The notes below the pieces were generated by a model. It worked only from the letters and a program-made list of their open reading frames with translations, was not told the DNA's origin and made no database searches. A stretch of DNA of 64,000 bases from Volvox africanus. Lineage: Eukaryota > Chlorophyta > Chlorophyceae > Chlamydomonadales > Volvocaceae. Numbering within the stretch: the stretch's first letter is position 1; every line of letters starts with the position of its first letter. Positions 11,301 through 20,412 of this stretch are shown piece after piece. Position numbers and translations under genes: made by a program. The DNA is taken from the NCBI GenBank assembly GCA_030268105.1, contig BSDZ01000017.1:2708001-2772000 (forward strand). Direction: 5' to 3'.

Positions 11301-12414
11301 ACTTGGGCCGTACTAGTAAAGCATGGGCCCCCTTGCGAATCATGCGAACTGCTGCTTTTCTGCCAACAATTTCAGGTTCAGTGTGCTGACAGATAGCAGT
11401 GGTTGCATAATTAAAGCAAGGCGCAGGTGTCATCTGATCTGGTGGCTGTCCGGCAGTAGTAAAGGGTACCTTGCAGACTAGATTCCCCTTGCGCAGGCGC
11501 AAAGATTTAGCCTCATAGTCAAGGACAGCCCCATACTGTGCTAGCGTGGAAGAACCCAAGATATACGTGGCAGCGTCAGTTAGCTCAGGCAACACGTATG
11601 GGCGGACATTTAACCTTAAAGGACCTGCAGATAGACGAAGATTAACCTGCCCCAAGATAGCCTGCTTACCCCCATCAGCAAGGGTAACTTCTGACCAGGA
11701 GCATGGGCTAGGTTTCAGGCCAAGCTGCGTAACCACTGAAGCCGAAATGAAATCATCACTGGCTCCAGAGTCGGCTAGGGCGGTGAACGTACGACCTGCC
11801 GTACTTACGGTGATCAGAGGTACGCCAGCACCTATCAGGGCAGCAGCTTTAGGCAAGCAGAGAACTGAAATACAGGGTTCAGTCTCAGGCAAGCCCTCCT
11901 GAACTGATTTAGGAGCAGCAAACCAGACGTCAACAGAGTATGGGCTTCCAGGGAGTTGAACAACCTCACCTGCCATATCAAGGCTATGGAAAAGAGCCGT
12001 CCCTGGATTAAACCTTAAGACCCGTTGCATTCCCGACAGAAAAGAAGGGTTGCGTCGGGACACATACTCAGGCAGCAAGATGCATGCTGAGGTATCAGGG
12101 TGTTGACGTTTGCATGCCCTAAAGAGAGCTAATTGCTTCTGTAGCTCGCAGAGTGAAGAGGGAGTGAACAAGATAGTATGCCCACCCAAGTTAGCGGAGG
12201 ATAGGGGGCGACCTTGAGGCTCAAACAGATTACAAAAGCCATCAAAGCCGGCACGGACAGTTCGTGCATCAAAAGAAAAACGTCTCCCTATCACCTGCTC
12301 CACTTGGTTTAAAACAGAGGGCAAAAGAGCCCATACTGCACGGCACTTTGCTACCATCTGGCCCACAGCAAAGACCCCAGGTGGTGATCCCTCTATACCA
12401 GCCTGGGCAAGTTC
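8344..12414 (-). CDS. pol: Element D Pol: protease, reverse transcriptase, RNase H, integrase, chromodomain
   Basis: The frame runs from the codon after the gag UAG to TGA/TAG at 8344, about 1,356 codons. The first ATG (12366) gives 1,340 aa. Counting from that Met: protease DSGASDDF at ~199; RT from ~400 with CYLDDILVF at ~558-566; RNase H with ITDASIHGTGA (~711) and KTDHKPLTFL (~773); integrase HHCC zinc domain (HPG...CDLCQRNK, ~905-950); DDE residues in MDFIVALPK (~975), VSDRGTQF (~1037) and DGQTERVNR (~1073); chromodomain (VERILDYRARR, YLVKWSGY, HNSWEPARNF) at ~1275-1330. All catalytic residues look intact. A ~190-residue N-terminal linker before the protease has no recognised fold. It is probably made as a Gag-Pol fusion by readthrough. 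Confidence 0.95.
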   Translation of the reverse strand, partial: ELAQAGIEGSPPGVFAVGQMVAKCRAVWALLPSVLNQVEQVIGRRFSFDARTVRAGFDGFCNLFEPQGRPLSSANLGGHTILFTPSSLCELQKQLALFRACKRQHPDTSACILLPEYVSRRNPSFLSGMQRVLRFNPGTALFHSLDMAGEVVQLPGSPYSVDVWFAAPKSVQEGLPETEPCISVLCLPKAAALIGAGVPLITVSTAGRTFTALADSGASDDFISASVVTQLGLKPSPCSWSEVTLADGGKQAILGQVNLRLSAGPLRLNVRPYVLPELTDAATYILGSSTLAQYGAVLDYEAKSLRLRKGNLVCKVPFTTAGQPPDQMTPAPCFNYATTAICQHTEPEIVGRKAAVRMIRKGAHALLVRPKLHLNATSIPADATDPELEALLQEYADIFQEVPGKPPMRPVDHTIPLVPGAVPVSRPMYRLSPLELDEVKRQVTELLKKGMIRPSTSPYSAPILFVGKKDGTLRMCIDYRGLNAATVKNRYPLPRVDDLLDKLKDSTFFSSIDLQQGYNQIRIAESDIPKTAFRTPFGHFEYTVLSFGLTNAPATFQAVMDRIFRPYIDKFVICYLDDILVFSKTREEHIQHLRLVFEVLRREQLYAKRSKCHWAQPQVEYLGHIVSQGGIRMDPRKNAVVRDWPVPSNLQELRKFLGLTNYFRKFIECYSVIAAPLTNLTCKGAFSSPEAWTPACQEAFDALKRAISDDILLHFPDYSLPFRVEVITDASIHGTGAVLLQQGRPIAYTSKKFSGAETRYTTGEQEFLAVLHALKEWRCYLEGRPFALKTDHKPLTFLQGVPSLNRRQARWMEYLARFNFDWEYLSGSLNIADALSRHPSLHAAILAVSTRSRSQAKPNFVPSDFTKRLKQAYAADPWFTIHNNTGHLVQEHGLWIRSEGSHRQIVVPNDDSLRRELLSRFHDGPLAGHPGCTRLLELLRRQFWWPRMAKDTENYVLCCDLCQRNKAQSGKAHGHLQPLPIPDAPWESVSMDFIVALPKTEGGYDAVLVLVDRFTKMVHLAPTTSSCTAEQTARLFFDNVVRLHGVPKSVVSDRGTQFASKFWGALGTLVGMRVNLSTAYHPQSDGQTERVNRVLGDMLRNFAGRTPTAWDTYLAAAEFAINNATNRSVGNSPFFLNYGFNPALPVWRELDVNVPAAKTFAKSFVSRLTDAKACLEAAQQRAMDYYNKSKKDVTFTKGQLVMLSTKNLRSLADGSRKLLPRFVGPYPVVRMVGSVAVELQLPSDLRIHPTFHVSLVRPYRGTLPEANDSIPPVTEANPSTWLSGKQTLYAVERILDYRARRVGKGRRKRNVHEYLVKWSGYSSEHNSWEPARNFTPDMKPLLDEARLRAQSKDGPL

Positions 12415-12417
12415 CTA
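12376..12417 (-). promoter_or_regulatory. Candidate stop-codon readthrough element, gag/pol of element D
   Basis: On the minus strand, UAG (12417-12415), GAA CTT G, then a stem: CCCAGG-C-TGGT (12407-12397) pairs with ACCA-CCTGGG (12385-12376). This gives 10 bp with one bulged C and an 11-nt loop. The distance from UAG to the stem is 7 nt, close to the 8-nt spacer of the known gammaretroviral UAG readthrough pseudoknot. Gag and pol are in the same frame, so frameshifting is not needed. Confidence 0.72.
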
Positions 12418-13794
12418 GTGGTCCTTACCCTTATTTTTCTCCGCCCCCAGCATTGGGCAGGAGTCAACCCTATGTTGGTCGGAACCGCAACGGAGGCACA
12501 TCCCATGTTGTTTACGGAAATGGAACTCCCGTCTAGTACATTTGAATGTGGTTAAATATTCCGCTAGGTTCTGCTTGGGCCCCTTCTTCTGCACGTGGCC
12601 CCCTTTTGGGGCCAAGTGCCTCCCCTGCTGTCCGCCGCCCCTCTTAGACTTACCGGCGCCCTTAACCTGCCGCGGCTGATCCTCGTGCCCGGTGATGCCT
12701 GGACGAACGGATGCAGCCCGCGGTTTTTTGGTCGGGGGCGCCGGGGTCTCCTCGTCAGGGTCGTCGCAGGCCATGTCCTGTACCGACAGCATGTTCATTT
12801 TGGGACGGGCCAGTTTGTCAGATTCCCGTCGGGCCAGTAACCTAAGTTCAGCTCCCAGGGAGAACTGAACCAAGTCTGTATATGACTTAAAGGTTTTACC
12901 CGACAGGTCAGTTGCACAGTCCCCACTAAGGTCGGATGAGAGGCCCTGCTGAAACCAAAACACACGCTCACTATCAGACAGGTCCGCAATGGGCGTGACA
13001 AGAGCCTCAAAGCGGCTCTGATAGGCAGAGACAGTTTCTCCAGGGCGCATGCGATATTTGCCAGCATTTAATTTCAGGCGTGCCTCAGTGTCACGTGACT
13101 GGACCTGGGGTGCAAAACGGACCAGCAGTGCTTCTAGCAGTTCCTCAGATGTATAAGAATCCCTTGCGTTAGTCCATTGATCGTGCCATAATCTTGCCGC
13201 GCCTTCAAAGGCAGTGGCCAAGAAAAGACGGCGCGTAGAGTCCTGTTGACCCCCACGGGCTGTGGCAAAGTAGTTCCTAACATTACGGACAAAGGCCCGT
13301 GTTAGAGGCGCAGCAACTCGTCCTAAATCAGAAAGCTTAACATCCATAGGGATATTCAGCTTAGGCACTGCGATCGCTATTTTTATCACCTCGTCCTCAT
13401 GTCCAGTATGAGGAGGCCCAGGTGGCCTGGAAGAGGTGCCCGCAACAGCAGCACAAGTTGTTGCGGCAGCAGCGGGAGCCATCCCAGGAATATCCACGGC
13501 ACCAGGTGTCAAATGGTTTGACACTACAGCAGGGCCATGAACATAAAAAGGGGATGGGGCATAAATAGGTGATGTAGGTGCCTCAGGGGATGCTGTGCCG
13601 CCTTGCCTGGGAATAGGTGAAGGCTGGTTCGGAAGGTCGATACCACCTGCCACAGCAGCATTTGGTGGCTGTGTCAACCTAGAGAGCCATTCCCACCTAT
13701 TCGCTTGGCTAGCATTAGCAGCAATCCGGCCAACAAACTGAAAGGTGTTGGCAGCAAGAGCCGAGACAGCATTCGCTAAGTTCGAGGCTTGCAT
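12415..13794 (-). CDS. gag: Element D Gag polyprotein
   Basis: Intact 459-aa ORF. The N-terminal ~150 residues are Pro/Ala-rich. The capsid region (~160-310) carries LWHDQWTNARDSYTSEEL, LVRFAPQVQ, YQSRFEALVTPIADL and RVFWFQQGL, which match Gag of A and F. A Lys/Arg-rich stretch precedes a zinc knuckle CLRCGSDQHRVDSC (CX2CX4HX4C) near residue 433. The ORF ends GKDH then UAG, in frame with pol. The ATG at 13794 is the first in the frame and gives the usual family length. Confidence 0.93.
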   Translation of the reverse strand: MQASNLANAVSALAANTFQFVGRIAANASQANRWEWLSRLTQPPNAAVAGGIDLPNQPSPIPRQGGTASPEAPTSPIYAPSPFYVHGPAVVSNHLTPGAVDIPGMAPAAAATTCAAVAGTSSRPPGPPHTGHEDEVIKIAIAVPKLNIPMDVKLSDLGRVAAPLTRAFVRNVRNYFATARGGQQDSTRRLFLATAFEGAARLWHDQWTNARDSYTSEELLEALLVRFAPQVQSRDTEARLKLNAGKYRMRPGETVSAYQSRFEALVTPIADLSDSERVFWFQQGLSSDLSGDCATDLSGKTFKSYTDLVQFSLGAELRLLARRESDKLARPKMNMLSVQDMACDDPDEETPAPPTKKPRAASVRPGITGHEDQPRQVKGAGKSKRGGGQQGRHLAPKGGHVQKKGPKQNLAEYLTTFKCTRREFHFRKQHGMCLRCGSDQHRVDSCPMLGAEKNKGKDH

Positions 13795-14599
13795 ATTGTA
13801 TGCCTGAAAGCCTAACAGATTGAACTGCGAGTGACTGTTCTGGCGAAAGGCAAAGCAAAGGCAAGGACCAGGGCCTACCCAACGCTTGGATGCCTTCGAT
13901 GAACTTCAAAAATTTTGAAGTCCGCGCGTGAAGTTGATTTGCGATGGATCGGAGTGACTGGGCAGAAGTGCCGCTCCGAAGGGTCTGAGGTGTTGACACT
14001 GCAGAAGCACTCACGGCGGTTGGAACAAACACAATACCTTTCAAGTAATAGAGATATATATGTATTAGTGGAAGCCGAAGTGAATTCACGAAGTCGACTC
14101 CTCGTTGGATTCGATGCGAAGGTACTATCGAACCCGCAACTACAGGGATTCCTCAGCAAAACTGCAATACAAGTTCTAGATAGAAAGCAGTGTTGCAGGA
14201 GGATATTACCTAACAGAGAAGGCAGAATTGTCTAGGTCACGAGCCACGTTGACCGCGACTAACTTAGAGATTGACTTTAACAGAAAGCACAGCCAAACTC
14301 ACAGAGAGCAGGTTCTAAGTGTCACTAGACTAATTTCGTGAATATTACAGACCGGTGGTAGCCGCAGCGAAAATGGCGGCGCTCAGCTCCTCAGGCAATG
14401 TCTCCATGTCCAGAGGGATGTCGGCAGGAGGAAGATCGTGGTCGATGTCCATTTATAAAAGGGCAGCTTGAGTGGCTTGAGCGCGTTGCGCGGTTAGAGT
14501 GGCTTGAGCAGTTACCACAGAAAGACTTGAGAAGGCTTGAACGATTTCAGCGGAAGACTTGACGAGACGTCCCAGGGAGGAACGGTCTCGATACCAGCT
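13795..14599 (-). other. Element D 5' leader with primer-binding site
   Basis: Three bases after the 5' LTR the minus strand reads TGGTATCGAGACCGT (14596-14582), the primer-binding site shared with the other two families. The remaining ~780 bases have only short open frames and no recognised domain. They probably hold packaging and dimerisation signals (inference). Confidence 0.75.
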
Positions 14600-15022
14600 T
14601 GTTGTATATGGTACCCACGAAGGGTGGTATCAAAAGATACCGGTTGTTGTGCCAGAGCCCGATTAAGTAGAGCCGCCGACTAGGTCGTACTTGAGAGACC
14701 ATAAGGCCTCGAACCGGGCGTGACCTTCAGAAGTCACCACTACAACCGGAGATTCAGTGAACCAGGAACCAGATGTTCCACCATTTACCATTCAGGCGGT
14801 AAATGGCCCATTCCATACAGGTTATGGAGTAACCGACAGGTTCGGATGTTTCAGGAAGTCAGTTAGTATTGGTCGTCGACAGCCGAGACCAAATCCACAA
14901 ATCGAATGCCAGATGGAAACATGAAACAGTTAATATGATAATTAAATATATTATATTATAAAATAATAAACAGATAATTATTATATCTTAATGAATTACC
15001 GAAATGCATTAAGGATACAACA
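14600..15022 (-). repeat. 5' LTR of element D (423 bp)
   Basis: Same length and termini as 7852-8274, with only two differences seen. It is followed on the plus strand by the right copy of the TGCCC duplication (15023-15027) and the continuation of element C pol. Confidence 0.94.
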
Positions 15023-16330
15023 TGCCCACGGACTGCTTTTGAGGCCGCGGGTGGGCTGTTGTGCCACCACCGCGCAGATTTTGGTGGATCCTGAGGTTGA
15101 GGCCCTACTGTCGCAGTATGAGGACGTCTTTAAAGATATCCCTGGCCTACCACCTATGCGTCCTGTTGATCACACAATCCCTCTCATGCCTGGAGCGCAG
15201 CCTACGGCCCGGCCAATGTACAGGTTGAGTCCATTGGAGCTGGACGAGGTGAAGCGCCAGGTGACGGATTTGCTCGTGAAGGGTATGATACGCCCCAGCA
15301 CATCCCCGTATTCTGCACCGATTTTGTTTGTCGGTAAGAAGGATGGGACCTTGCGCATGTGCATCGATTACCGGGGGTTGAATGAGAGTACGGTGAAAAA
15401 TCGCTACCCTTTGCCACGCGTTGACGACCTGTTGGATAAGCTGAAGGGATCGGCTTATTTTTCCTCGATTGACTTGCAACAGGGCTATAATCAGATCCGC
15501 ATCACTGCCTCTGATATTCCGAAAACCGCTTTTCGGACGCCCTTCGGTCACTTCGAGTATACGGTCCTATCGTTTGGTTTGACTAATGCCCCTGCGACGT
15601 TTCAGGCGGTTATGGACCAAATGTTTAGGCCGTTTATCGACAGGTTCGTTGTTTGCTACCTGGATGACATCTTGGTTTATTCTAAGACGCGCGAGGAGCA
15701 CTTGGAGCATCTTCGGCTCGTGCTCGACGTTATGAGGCGGGAGCAATTGTTTGCTAAACGCGCCAAATGCTTTTGGGCGCAGCCTCAGGTGGAATATTTG
15801 GGCCACATTGTGTCGGCTACCGGTGTGAAGATGGACCCGCGGAAGGTCACCGTAGTTCACGATTGGCCCGCACCTCAGAACCTCACGGAGCTGCGTAAGT
15901 TCCTTGGCTTGACCAATTATTTCCGAAAGTTCATTGAAAAATATTCCATCATTGCGGCCCCACTTACTAACTTAACTCGCAAAGGCGTTTTCGTTTCGCT
16001 CGAGTCGTGGACGTTGCAATGCCAGCGGGCATTCGAAGAGCTCAAGCGAACCGTTGCCGAAGATGTCACCCTCGCATTCCCTGATTACTCATTGCCGTTT
16101 CGTGTTGAGGTAGTGTCTGATGCCTCAGTATTTGGAGCGGCGCTGTATTGTTACAGGAAGGGCGACCGATCGCCTTCACGAGTAAGAAGTTTTCTGGTGC
16201 AGAGATTCATTACACCACCGGGGAACAGGAGCTTCTGGCAGTGCTGCATGCTTTAAAGGAATGGCGCTGTTACCTTGAGGGACGCCCGTTTACTTAAAAG
16301 ACTGACCATAAGCCCCTAACGTTTTTGCAA
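15023..16330 (+). pseudogene. pol: Element C pol, reverse transcriptase and RNase H part (broken)
   Basis: This resumes the pol frame interrupted at 7851. RT motifs are complete ([32 protein letters not shown]). The RNase H part starts with VSDASVFG, where one or two bases are lost near 16136 and the frame shifts. The expected continuation ([17 protein letters not shown]) is found in another frame. Further on, a TAA at 16295-16297 replaces the codon before KTDHKPL. These lesions make the copy non-autonomous. Confidence 0.88.
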
Positions 16331-16442
16331 AACGTTCCGACGTTGAACCGCCGTCAGGCTAGGTGGATGGAATACCTAGCTAGGTTAACGTTCCGATGTT
16401 GAACCGCCGTCAGGCTAGGTGGATGGAATACCTAGCTAGGTT
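16331..16442 (+). repeat. 56-bp tandem duplication inside element C pol
   Basis: The segment 16331-16386, which encodes the NRRQARWMEYLARL stretch, is repeated at 16387-16442 with one visible difference (CGACG versus CGATG). Because 56 is not a multiple of three, it also shifts the frame. Confidence 0.92.
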
Positions 16443-18051
16443 CGACTGCACCTGGGAGTACATTTCTGGTAAATTGAATATTGCCGATGCTCTCAGTCGA
16501 CATCCGTCGCTACACACTGCAATTTTGGCAGCGCCCGTCGTGCGACCGCATAACAAGGAGGTGCTGATCGCGATGGACCTCGCGGAGCGGTTGAAGGTTG
16601 CCTACAACGCAGATGCCTGGTTCTCGGAGCCAGCTAATGTAGAAAATCTTCGCAAGCAGAATGGCCTTTGGCTACGGACGGAGGGTGCAGCTACACAAAT
16701 CGTCGTTCCGAACGACAACGCGCTACACTACGACATCCTTGCGCGGTTCCACGAGGACCCGTTAGCAGGACACCCTGGTAGCAAGCGGTTGGTCGAGTTG
16801 GTGCAACGTTCCTTTTGGTGGCCTCGTTTGGCTAACGATGCGGCGAACTTCGTACAGACATGCAGTCTGTGCCAGCACAATAAGGCTTTGTCCGGTAAGG
16901 GCCATGGGTTGTTGCAACCGTTGCCTGTCCCGGATGCGCCTTGGGAAAGTGTTTCCATGGACTTCGTAGTCACGCTGCCCAAAACTGAGGGGGGATATGA
17001 TGCGGTGTTCGTAATGGTCGATCGTCTTACTAAGATGGTTCACCTAGCACCATGCACATCATCCTGCACGGCTGAGCAAACCGCACGCTTGTTTTTCGAT
17101 AATGTGGTTTGGTTACACGGGGTTCCCAAAAACGTGATCTCGGACCGCGGTGGACAGTTCACGTCTAAGTTTTGGGAAGCACTCTGCAAGCTAGTTGGCA
17201 TGCGCGTCAACCTGAGCACAGCGTACCACCCGCAGACTGATGGTCAAACCGAACGCACAAACCGCACGTTGGGTGATATGTTGCGCAATTATGCTGGTCG
17301 CACACCTCTCGTTTGGGATACATATTTGACTGTGGCAGAATTCATGCTTAACAACGCTGTTAACCGCTCTACAGGCAAAAGTACGTTCTATCTCAACTAC
17401 GGATTTCATCCCGCACTACCTGTGTGGCGTGAGTTGGAAGTGAACGTGCCTGCTGCTAAGCTTTTTGCCAAGTCTTTTATGTCCCAAATCACAGACGCGA
17501 AGTCGTGTTTGGACGCGGCTCAGCAACGAACGACGGAATACTACAAGAAATCCAAGCAGGATGTGACGTTTTTGGAAGGGCAACTCGTGTTGCTAAGCAC
17601 CAAGAACTTGCGTTCCTTGGCCGACGGATCCCGAAAACTCTTACCCCGCTGGATTGGTCCGTATCCTGTCGTGCGCATGGTTGGGAATGTGGCTGTGGAG
17701 CTTGCATTGCCCGCTGATATGACCATTCACCCCACGTTTCACGTATCGCTTGTCCGTCCTTATCATGGTACGGAACCTGTCCCTGAGCCTGATAATGCCC
17801 CCGCAGCGATCGAACCAGTTCCCGAGACCTGGATCGCTGGTAAACAGAAGTTTTACAATGTGGAGCGGGTGTTAGATTATCGCGCGCATCGTGTGGGCCG
17901 ACACCGACGTAAGCGGACAGTACACGAGTACTTGGTCAAGTGGACAGGGTATACCAGCGAGCACAACTCATGGGAACTGGCACGCAACTTCTCGCAGGAC
18001 ATGAAGCCCCTGCTCAAAGAAGCCCACAAACGTGCAATGCAAGCCCAATGA
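16396..18051 (+). CDS. pol: Element C integrase with chromodomain
   Basis: Open frame of 551 codons from the second duplication unit to TGA. It is closely similar to the element B integrase at 3589-5243. The zinc domain (HEDPLAGHPG, CSLCQHNK), the DDE core (MDFVVTLPK, ISDRGGQF, DGQTERTNRTLG) and the chromodomain (VERVLDYRAHR, EYLVKWTGY, HNSWELARNF) are visible. One chromodomain residue differs from B and D (SWEL for SWEP). The frame is intact but disconnected from its upstream RT by the duplication and frameshift, so it is a domain remnant rather than a working gene. Confidence 0.9.
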   Translation: MLNRRQARWMEYLARFDCTWEYISGKLNIADALSRHPSLHTAILAAPVVRPHNKEVLIAMDLAERLKVAYNADAWFSEPANVENLRKQNGLWLRTEGAATQIVVPNDNALHYDILARFHEDPLAGHPGSKRLVELVQRSFWWPRLANDAANFVQTCSLCQHNKALSGKGHGLLQPLPVPDAPWESVSMDFVVTLPKTEGGYDAVFVMVDRLTKMVHLAPCTSSCTAEQTARLFFDNVVWLHGVPKNVISDRGGQFTSKFWEALCKLVGMRVNLSTAYHPQTDGQTERTNRTLGDMLRNYAGRTPLVWDTYLTVAEFMLNNAVNRSTGKSTFYLNYGFHPALPVWRELEVNVPAAKLFAKSFMSQITDAKSCLDAAQQRTTEYYKKSKQDVTFLEGQLVLLSTKNLRSLADGSRKLLPRWIGPYPVVRMVGNVAVELALPADMTIHPTFHVSLVRPYHGTEPVPEPDNAPAAIEPVPETWIAGKQKFYNVERVLDYRAHRVGRHRRKRTVHEYLVKWTGYTSEHNSWELARNFSQDMKPLLKEAHKRAMQAQ

Positions 18052-18071
18052 CCCCTGAGGATGCTGCATAC

Positions 18072-18086
18072 GGGAGGGGGGACAAT
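18072..18086 (+). other. Polypurine tract of element C
   Basis: GGGAGGGGGGACAAT immediately precedes the 3' LTR. It differs by one base from that of element B. Confidence 0.85.
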
Positions 18087-18910
18087 TGTTGTGCTACGGT
18101 TCGTTGTCTGCCGATGCGTAGGTCGATGCGACCCTACAAGGCGAAGTGTTATCTTGATGAACGCATGAATGATCATTGCATATGAATGAACCTGCATGAT
18201 ATAGATGTATTCGCATACATTTATATATGCATTTGGCATGTTATCATTATCCATCGCGACATCGCATCATGGCAAATCCGCCTAGCATGCATGAAATACC
18301 GAATCATTGAAGTGCGCATTATGCTCGTGCTATGAAACGATAAGTAATATTATTTGACATAATATTACTTCATTACAGCACACGTTGAGAGCGCCGCACT
18401 CGTCGTGATGCATGCCTTGCAACCGAATATCATTATTCGGACCCTTGCATCATGCGAATGCCGGAAAGGCTTATACGTTGTTATGCGTAGACATCGCCTA
18501 TACGCAGTAGGATTGTCACACTTAGGATCGGCCTCCTAGTGTGAATCGTACGGCATTGCGATGCTGCGAGTATAACAGATGCGAGGACGGCTAAGCAAAA
18601 GAAGACATTCGATACCGGAGAACACTCGTGTGTTCTACATTATTATTACTATACGCTATTCTACTTAGCCCGAGCTAAGCCTAAACTTCGCCGCCGCGTG
18701 ATGATTGCTTGCTTCCGGCGCTGACGGCGATTACGTCCATTGCACCGCTTCGATCTGTAAGACTGTAAGTTATATCTCTTCTTGTTTGAAGTCTTCCGCT
18801 GTCTCTGTTTGCTCGCGCTTGTCTTGCTGTACTTGCAAGTGCTCGCACATCAGTGTCGAAAGCCTTCAGACGCGCAGATACTTAAGCAAACACGAAGGAG
18901 AGGTACAACA
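18087..18910 (+). repeat. 3' LTR of element C (824 bp)
   Basis: Begins TGTTGTGCTACGG and ends GAGAGGTACAACA. It is followed directly by CCCCCTAGCACC, which is LINE reverse-transcriptase sequence also found uninterrupted in LINE copy G near 27733. The CCCCC is the likely right-hand target duplication. Confidence 0.92.
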
Positions 18911-20412
18911 CCCCCTAGCACCCCTGCTGTATCTCTTTGTTGCCCAGGCCTTGTCCTGCTGGCTAAAGAGCCAAGAGATAGGCCTCCGCCTGTTGCCTTC
19001 AGATAAAGACAGGGTCACAGCCTGTCAGTTTGCTGATGATGCAGAAGTGGCCCTTGAAGGAGAGGAATCCGTGCCAGCCTTCCTTGAAGCCATGAATACA
19101 TTTGCCCGGGCATCAGGTCAACGCCTGAACCTGGATAAGATGGAACTCCTACCCATAGGGGCTGTGGATGACCACCGTCAGGGAAGCACAATCAATGGCC
19201 TGAAGGTGGTCACCACTGCGACAGTCCTTAACTTGCCAATGGACAACCAAGTGCAGCCGTCCCAACCAGACTGGCCTAAGATGCTAGCACTGGCCTACAA
19301 GAGGATGCAACGCCTAGCCCATTATCCGCTCTCTGCCTTTGGTCGGGCTGCAGCAGTCTCAAGCTTTTGCCTGAAAACAGTCACTTGGCATATGGAGCAT
19401 GGTGGACCACCTCCAGATACCACTCTGACCTACATTGAACGCTTAGCTGCTCGCCTTGTAGATCGGCAACAGGGCCCAGAAGATCAGGGCCAGCGCTTCA
19501 CTGGAGAACCTAGCAGACTCTTGGTGGGACACCCATCAACTGGTGGTTTTGGCCTACTGCCCCTCAGGCAACACATCCGGGCAAGGCAAGCCATGTGAGC
19601 AGTGCGTCTCATCCAAGGGGCCCTGATGGCCAGGAGTGAGTGAGAGAGGGTAACACTTATGAACACGGCGATGAATACAGTTGCTGAAGAAGAGGAGGAG
19701 CCTGTTACTCGTGGTAATGATTTAAGTCTCCACCCCTGGATCCGGACCCTGGCCACCTACCTGGAGATCACCCATCCGGCCTTTAAACCTTGGGCCCTTA
19801 CCACTGCCCAGGCAACTGGGCCCTGGCTGGGTGGAGAGACCTTGCCTGAGGAGATCAGCCGAATTGTAGGGGCCTTAGGGCACCTCCCACCACTAGAAGA
19901 TGTCAGCAACCCACCTTTAGCCCCTGGAGACTGGTGCTGGGCGGCTGCTCTCTGGGGAAATCCTTTGCTGCCCAACAATCCGGATAATGGGGAAAGTATC
20001 AATGGTAACTACCACCGCCCAGGCCTGGAAACACGCCACCCACTGATGGCTTCATGCAGAAAACTGCTCACAGTTGGGGACCTGGTAAGGGTGTACGACA
20101 TGCTGGAGCATGACCAAATACCCCTCCCTCAGTGCATGACCTGGCTAGACTGGACCCAACAGTTTCTAGACCCCTCAGCTTGCCTCACCCAACTGCGAGA
20201 CAAGGATTCTACCCATATGGCCCTCTCGGCTTTATGCAACAATATCAGCCCAGCATGGATAGCAGCAGCACGGGAGGTAGTCAACCGCTTACAACCCCAA
20301 CAGCAGGACAGGGTGGAGGACAGAATGCAGCAGCAGAAGCCAGCACCACCAGACTGCACCACAGTGATGGCCATGATCGTCAGGCGTTTGGGCTGGAGAT
20401 TGCCAGGGGACT
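18911..20412 (+). pseudogene. LINE E ORF2, reverse-transcriptase C-terminal part
   Basis: The frame enters at the conserved PLAPLLYLF segment and reaches the RT active-site motif FADDAEVA (L1-type F/YADD). The thumb and connecting region follows. Two in-frame TGA codons (19596-19598 and 19641-19643) break the frame before it continues with an acidic EEEEE stretch and a long C-terminal region (ATYLEITHP, WCWAAALWGNP). At 20412 it is interrupted by the LTR of element F and resumes at 25380. RT of this type primes cDNA synthesis on nicked target DNA. Confidence 0.85.
20408..20412. repeat. Left target-site duplication of element F (GGACT)
   Basis: GGACT precedes the left F LTR. It occurs again at 20721-20725 after that LTR and at 25375-25379 after the right LTR, so three copies exist instead of the normal two. 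Confidence 0.9.

Larger units (their letters stand above)
7852..15022 (-). mobile_element. Complete chromodomain Ty3/gypsy element D (7.2 kb)
   Basis: All expected parts are present in order on the minus strand: 5' LTR (15022-14600), primer-binding site, leader, intact gag, UAG, intact pol (PR-RT-RH-IN-chromodomain), polypurine tract and 3' LTR (8274-7852). The two LTRs are both 423 bp and I see only two differences between them (a T/C in GGTATTAAAAG near 7884 and a G/A in AAGTCGGTTAG near 8113). With a perfect 5-bp target duplication, this is a recent and potentially autonomous insertion. The LTRs are unrelated in sequence to those of A/B/C and F. Confidence 0.95.
6127..18910 (+). mobile_element. 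Ty3/gypsy element C, split by element D and 5'-truncated by element B
   Basis: C is read as 6127-7851 joined to 15023-18910. The first segment carries the 3' part of gag, the UAG and the protease. The second carries RT, RNase H, IN, the polypurine tract and the 3' LTR. Removing D (7852-15022) and one TGCCC target copy restores a continuous pol frame across the join. C itself sits in LINE E: the LTR ends at 18910 and a LINE reverse transcriptase continues at 18911. C is decayed (two premature stops, a frameshift and a 56-bp duplication), so it is older than D. Confidence 0.88.

Noticed and set aside
12367..12417. Ribosomal frameshift between gag and pol
   Set aside because: Codon counting shows gag and pol in the same frame in A, C, D and F, separated only by UAG. 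No slippery heptamer is needed.
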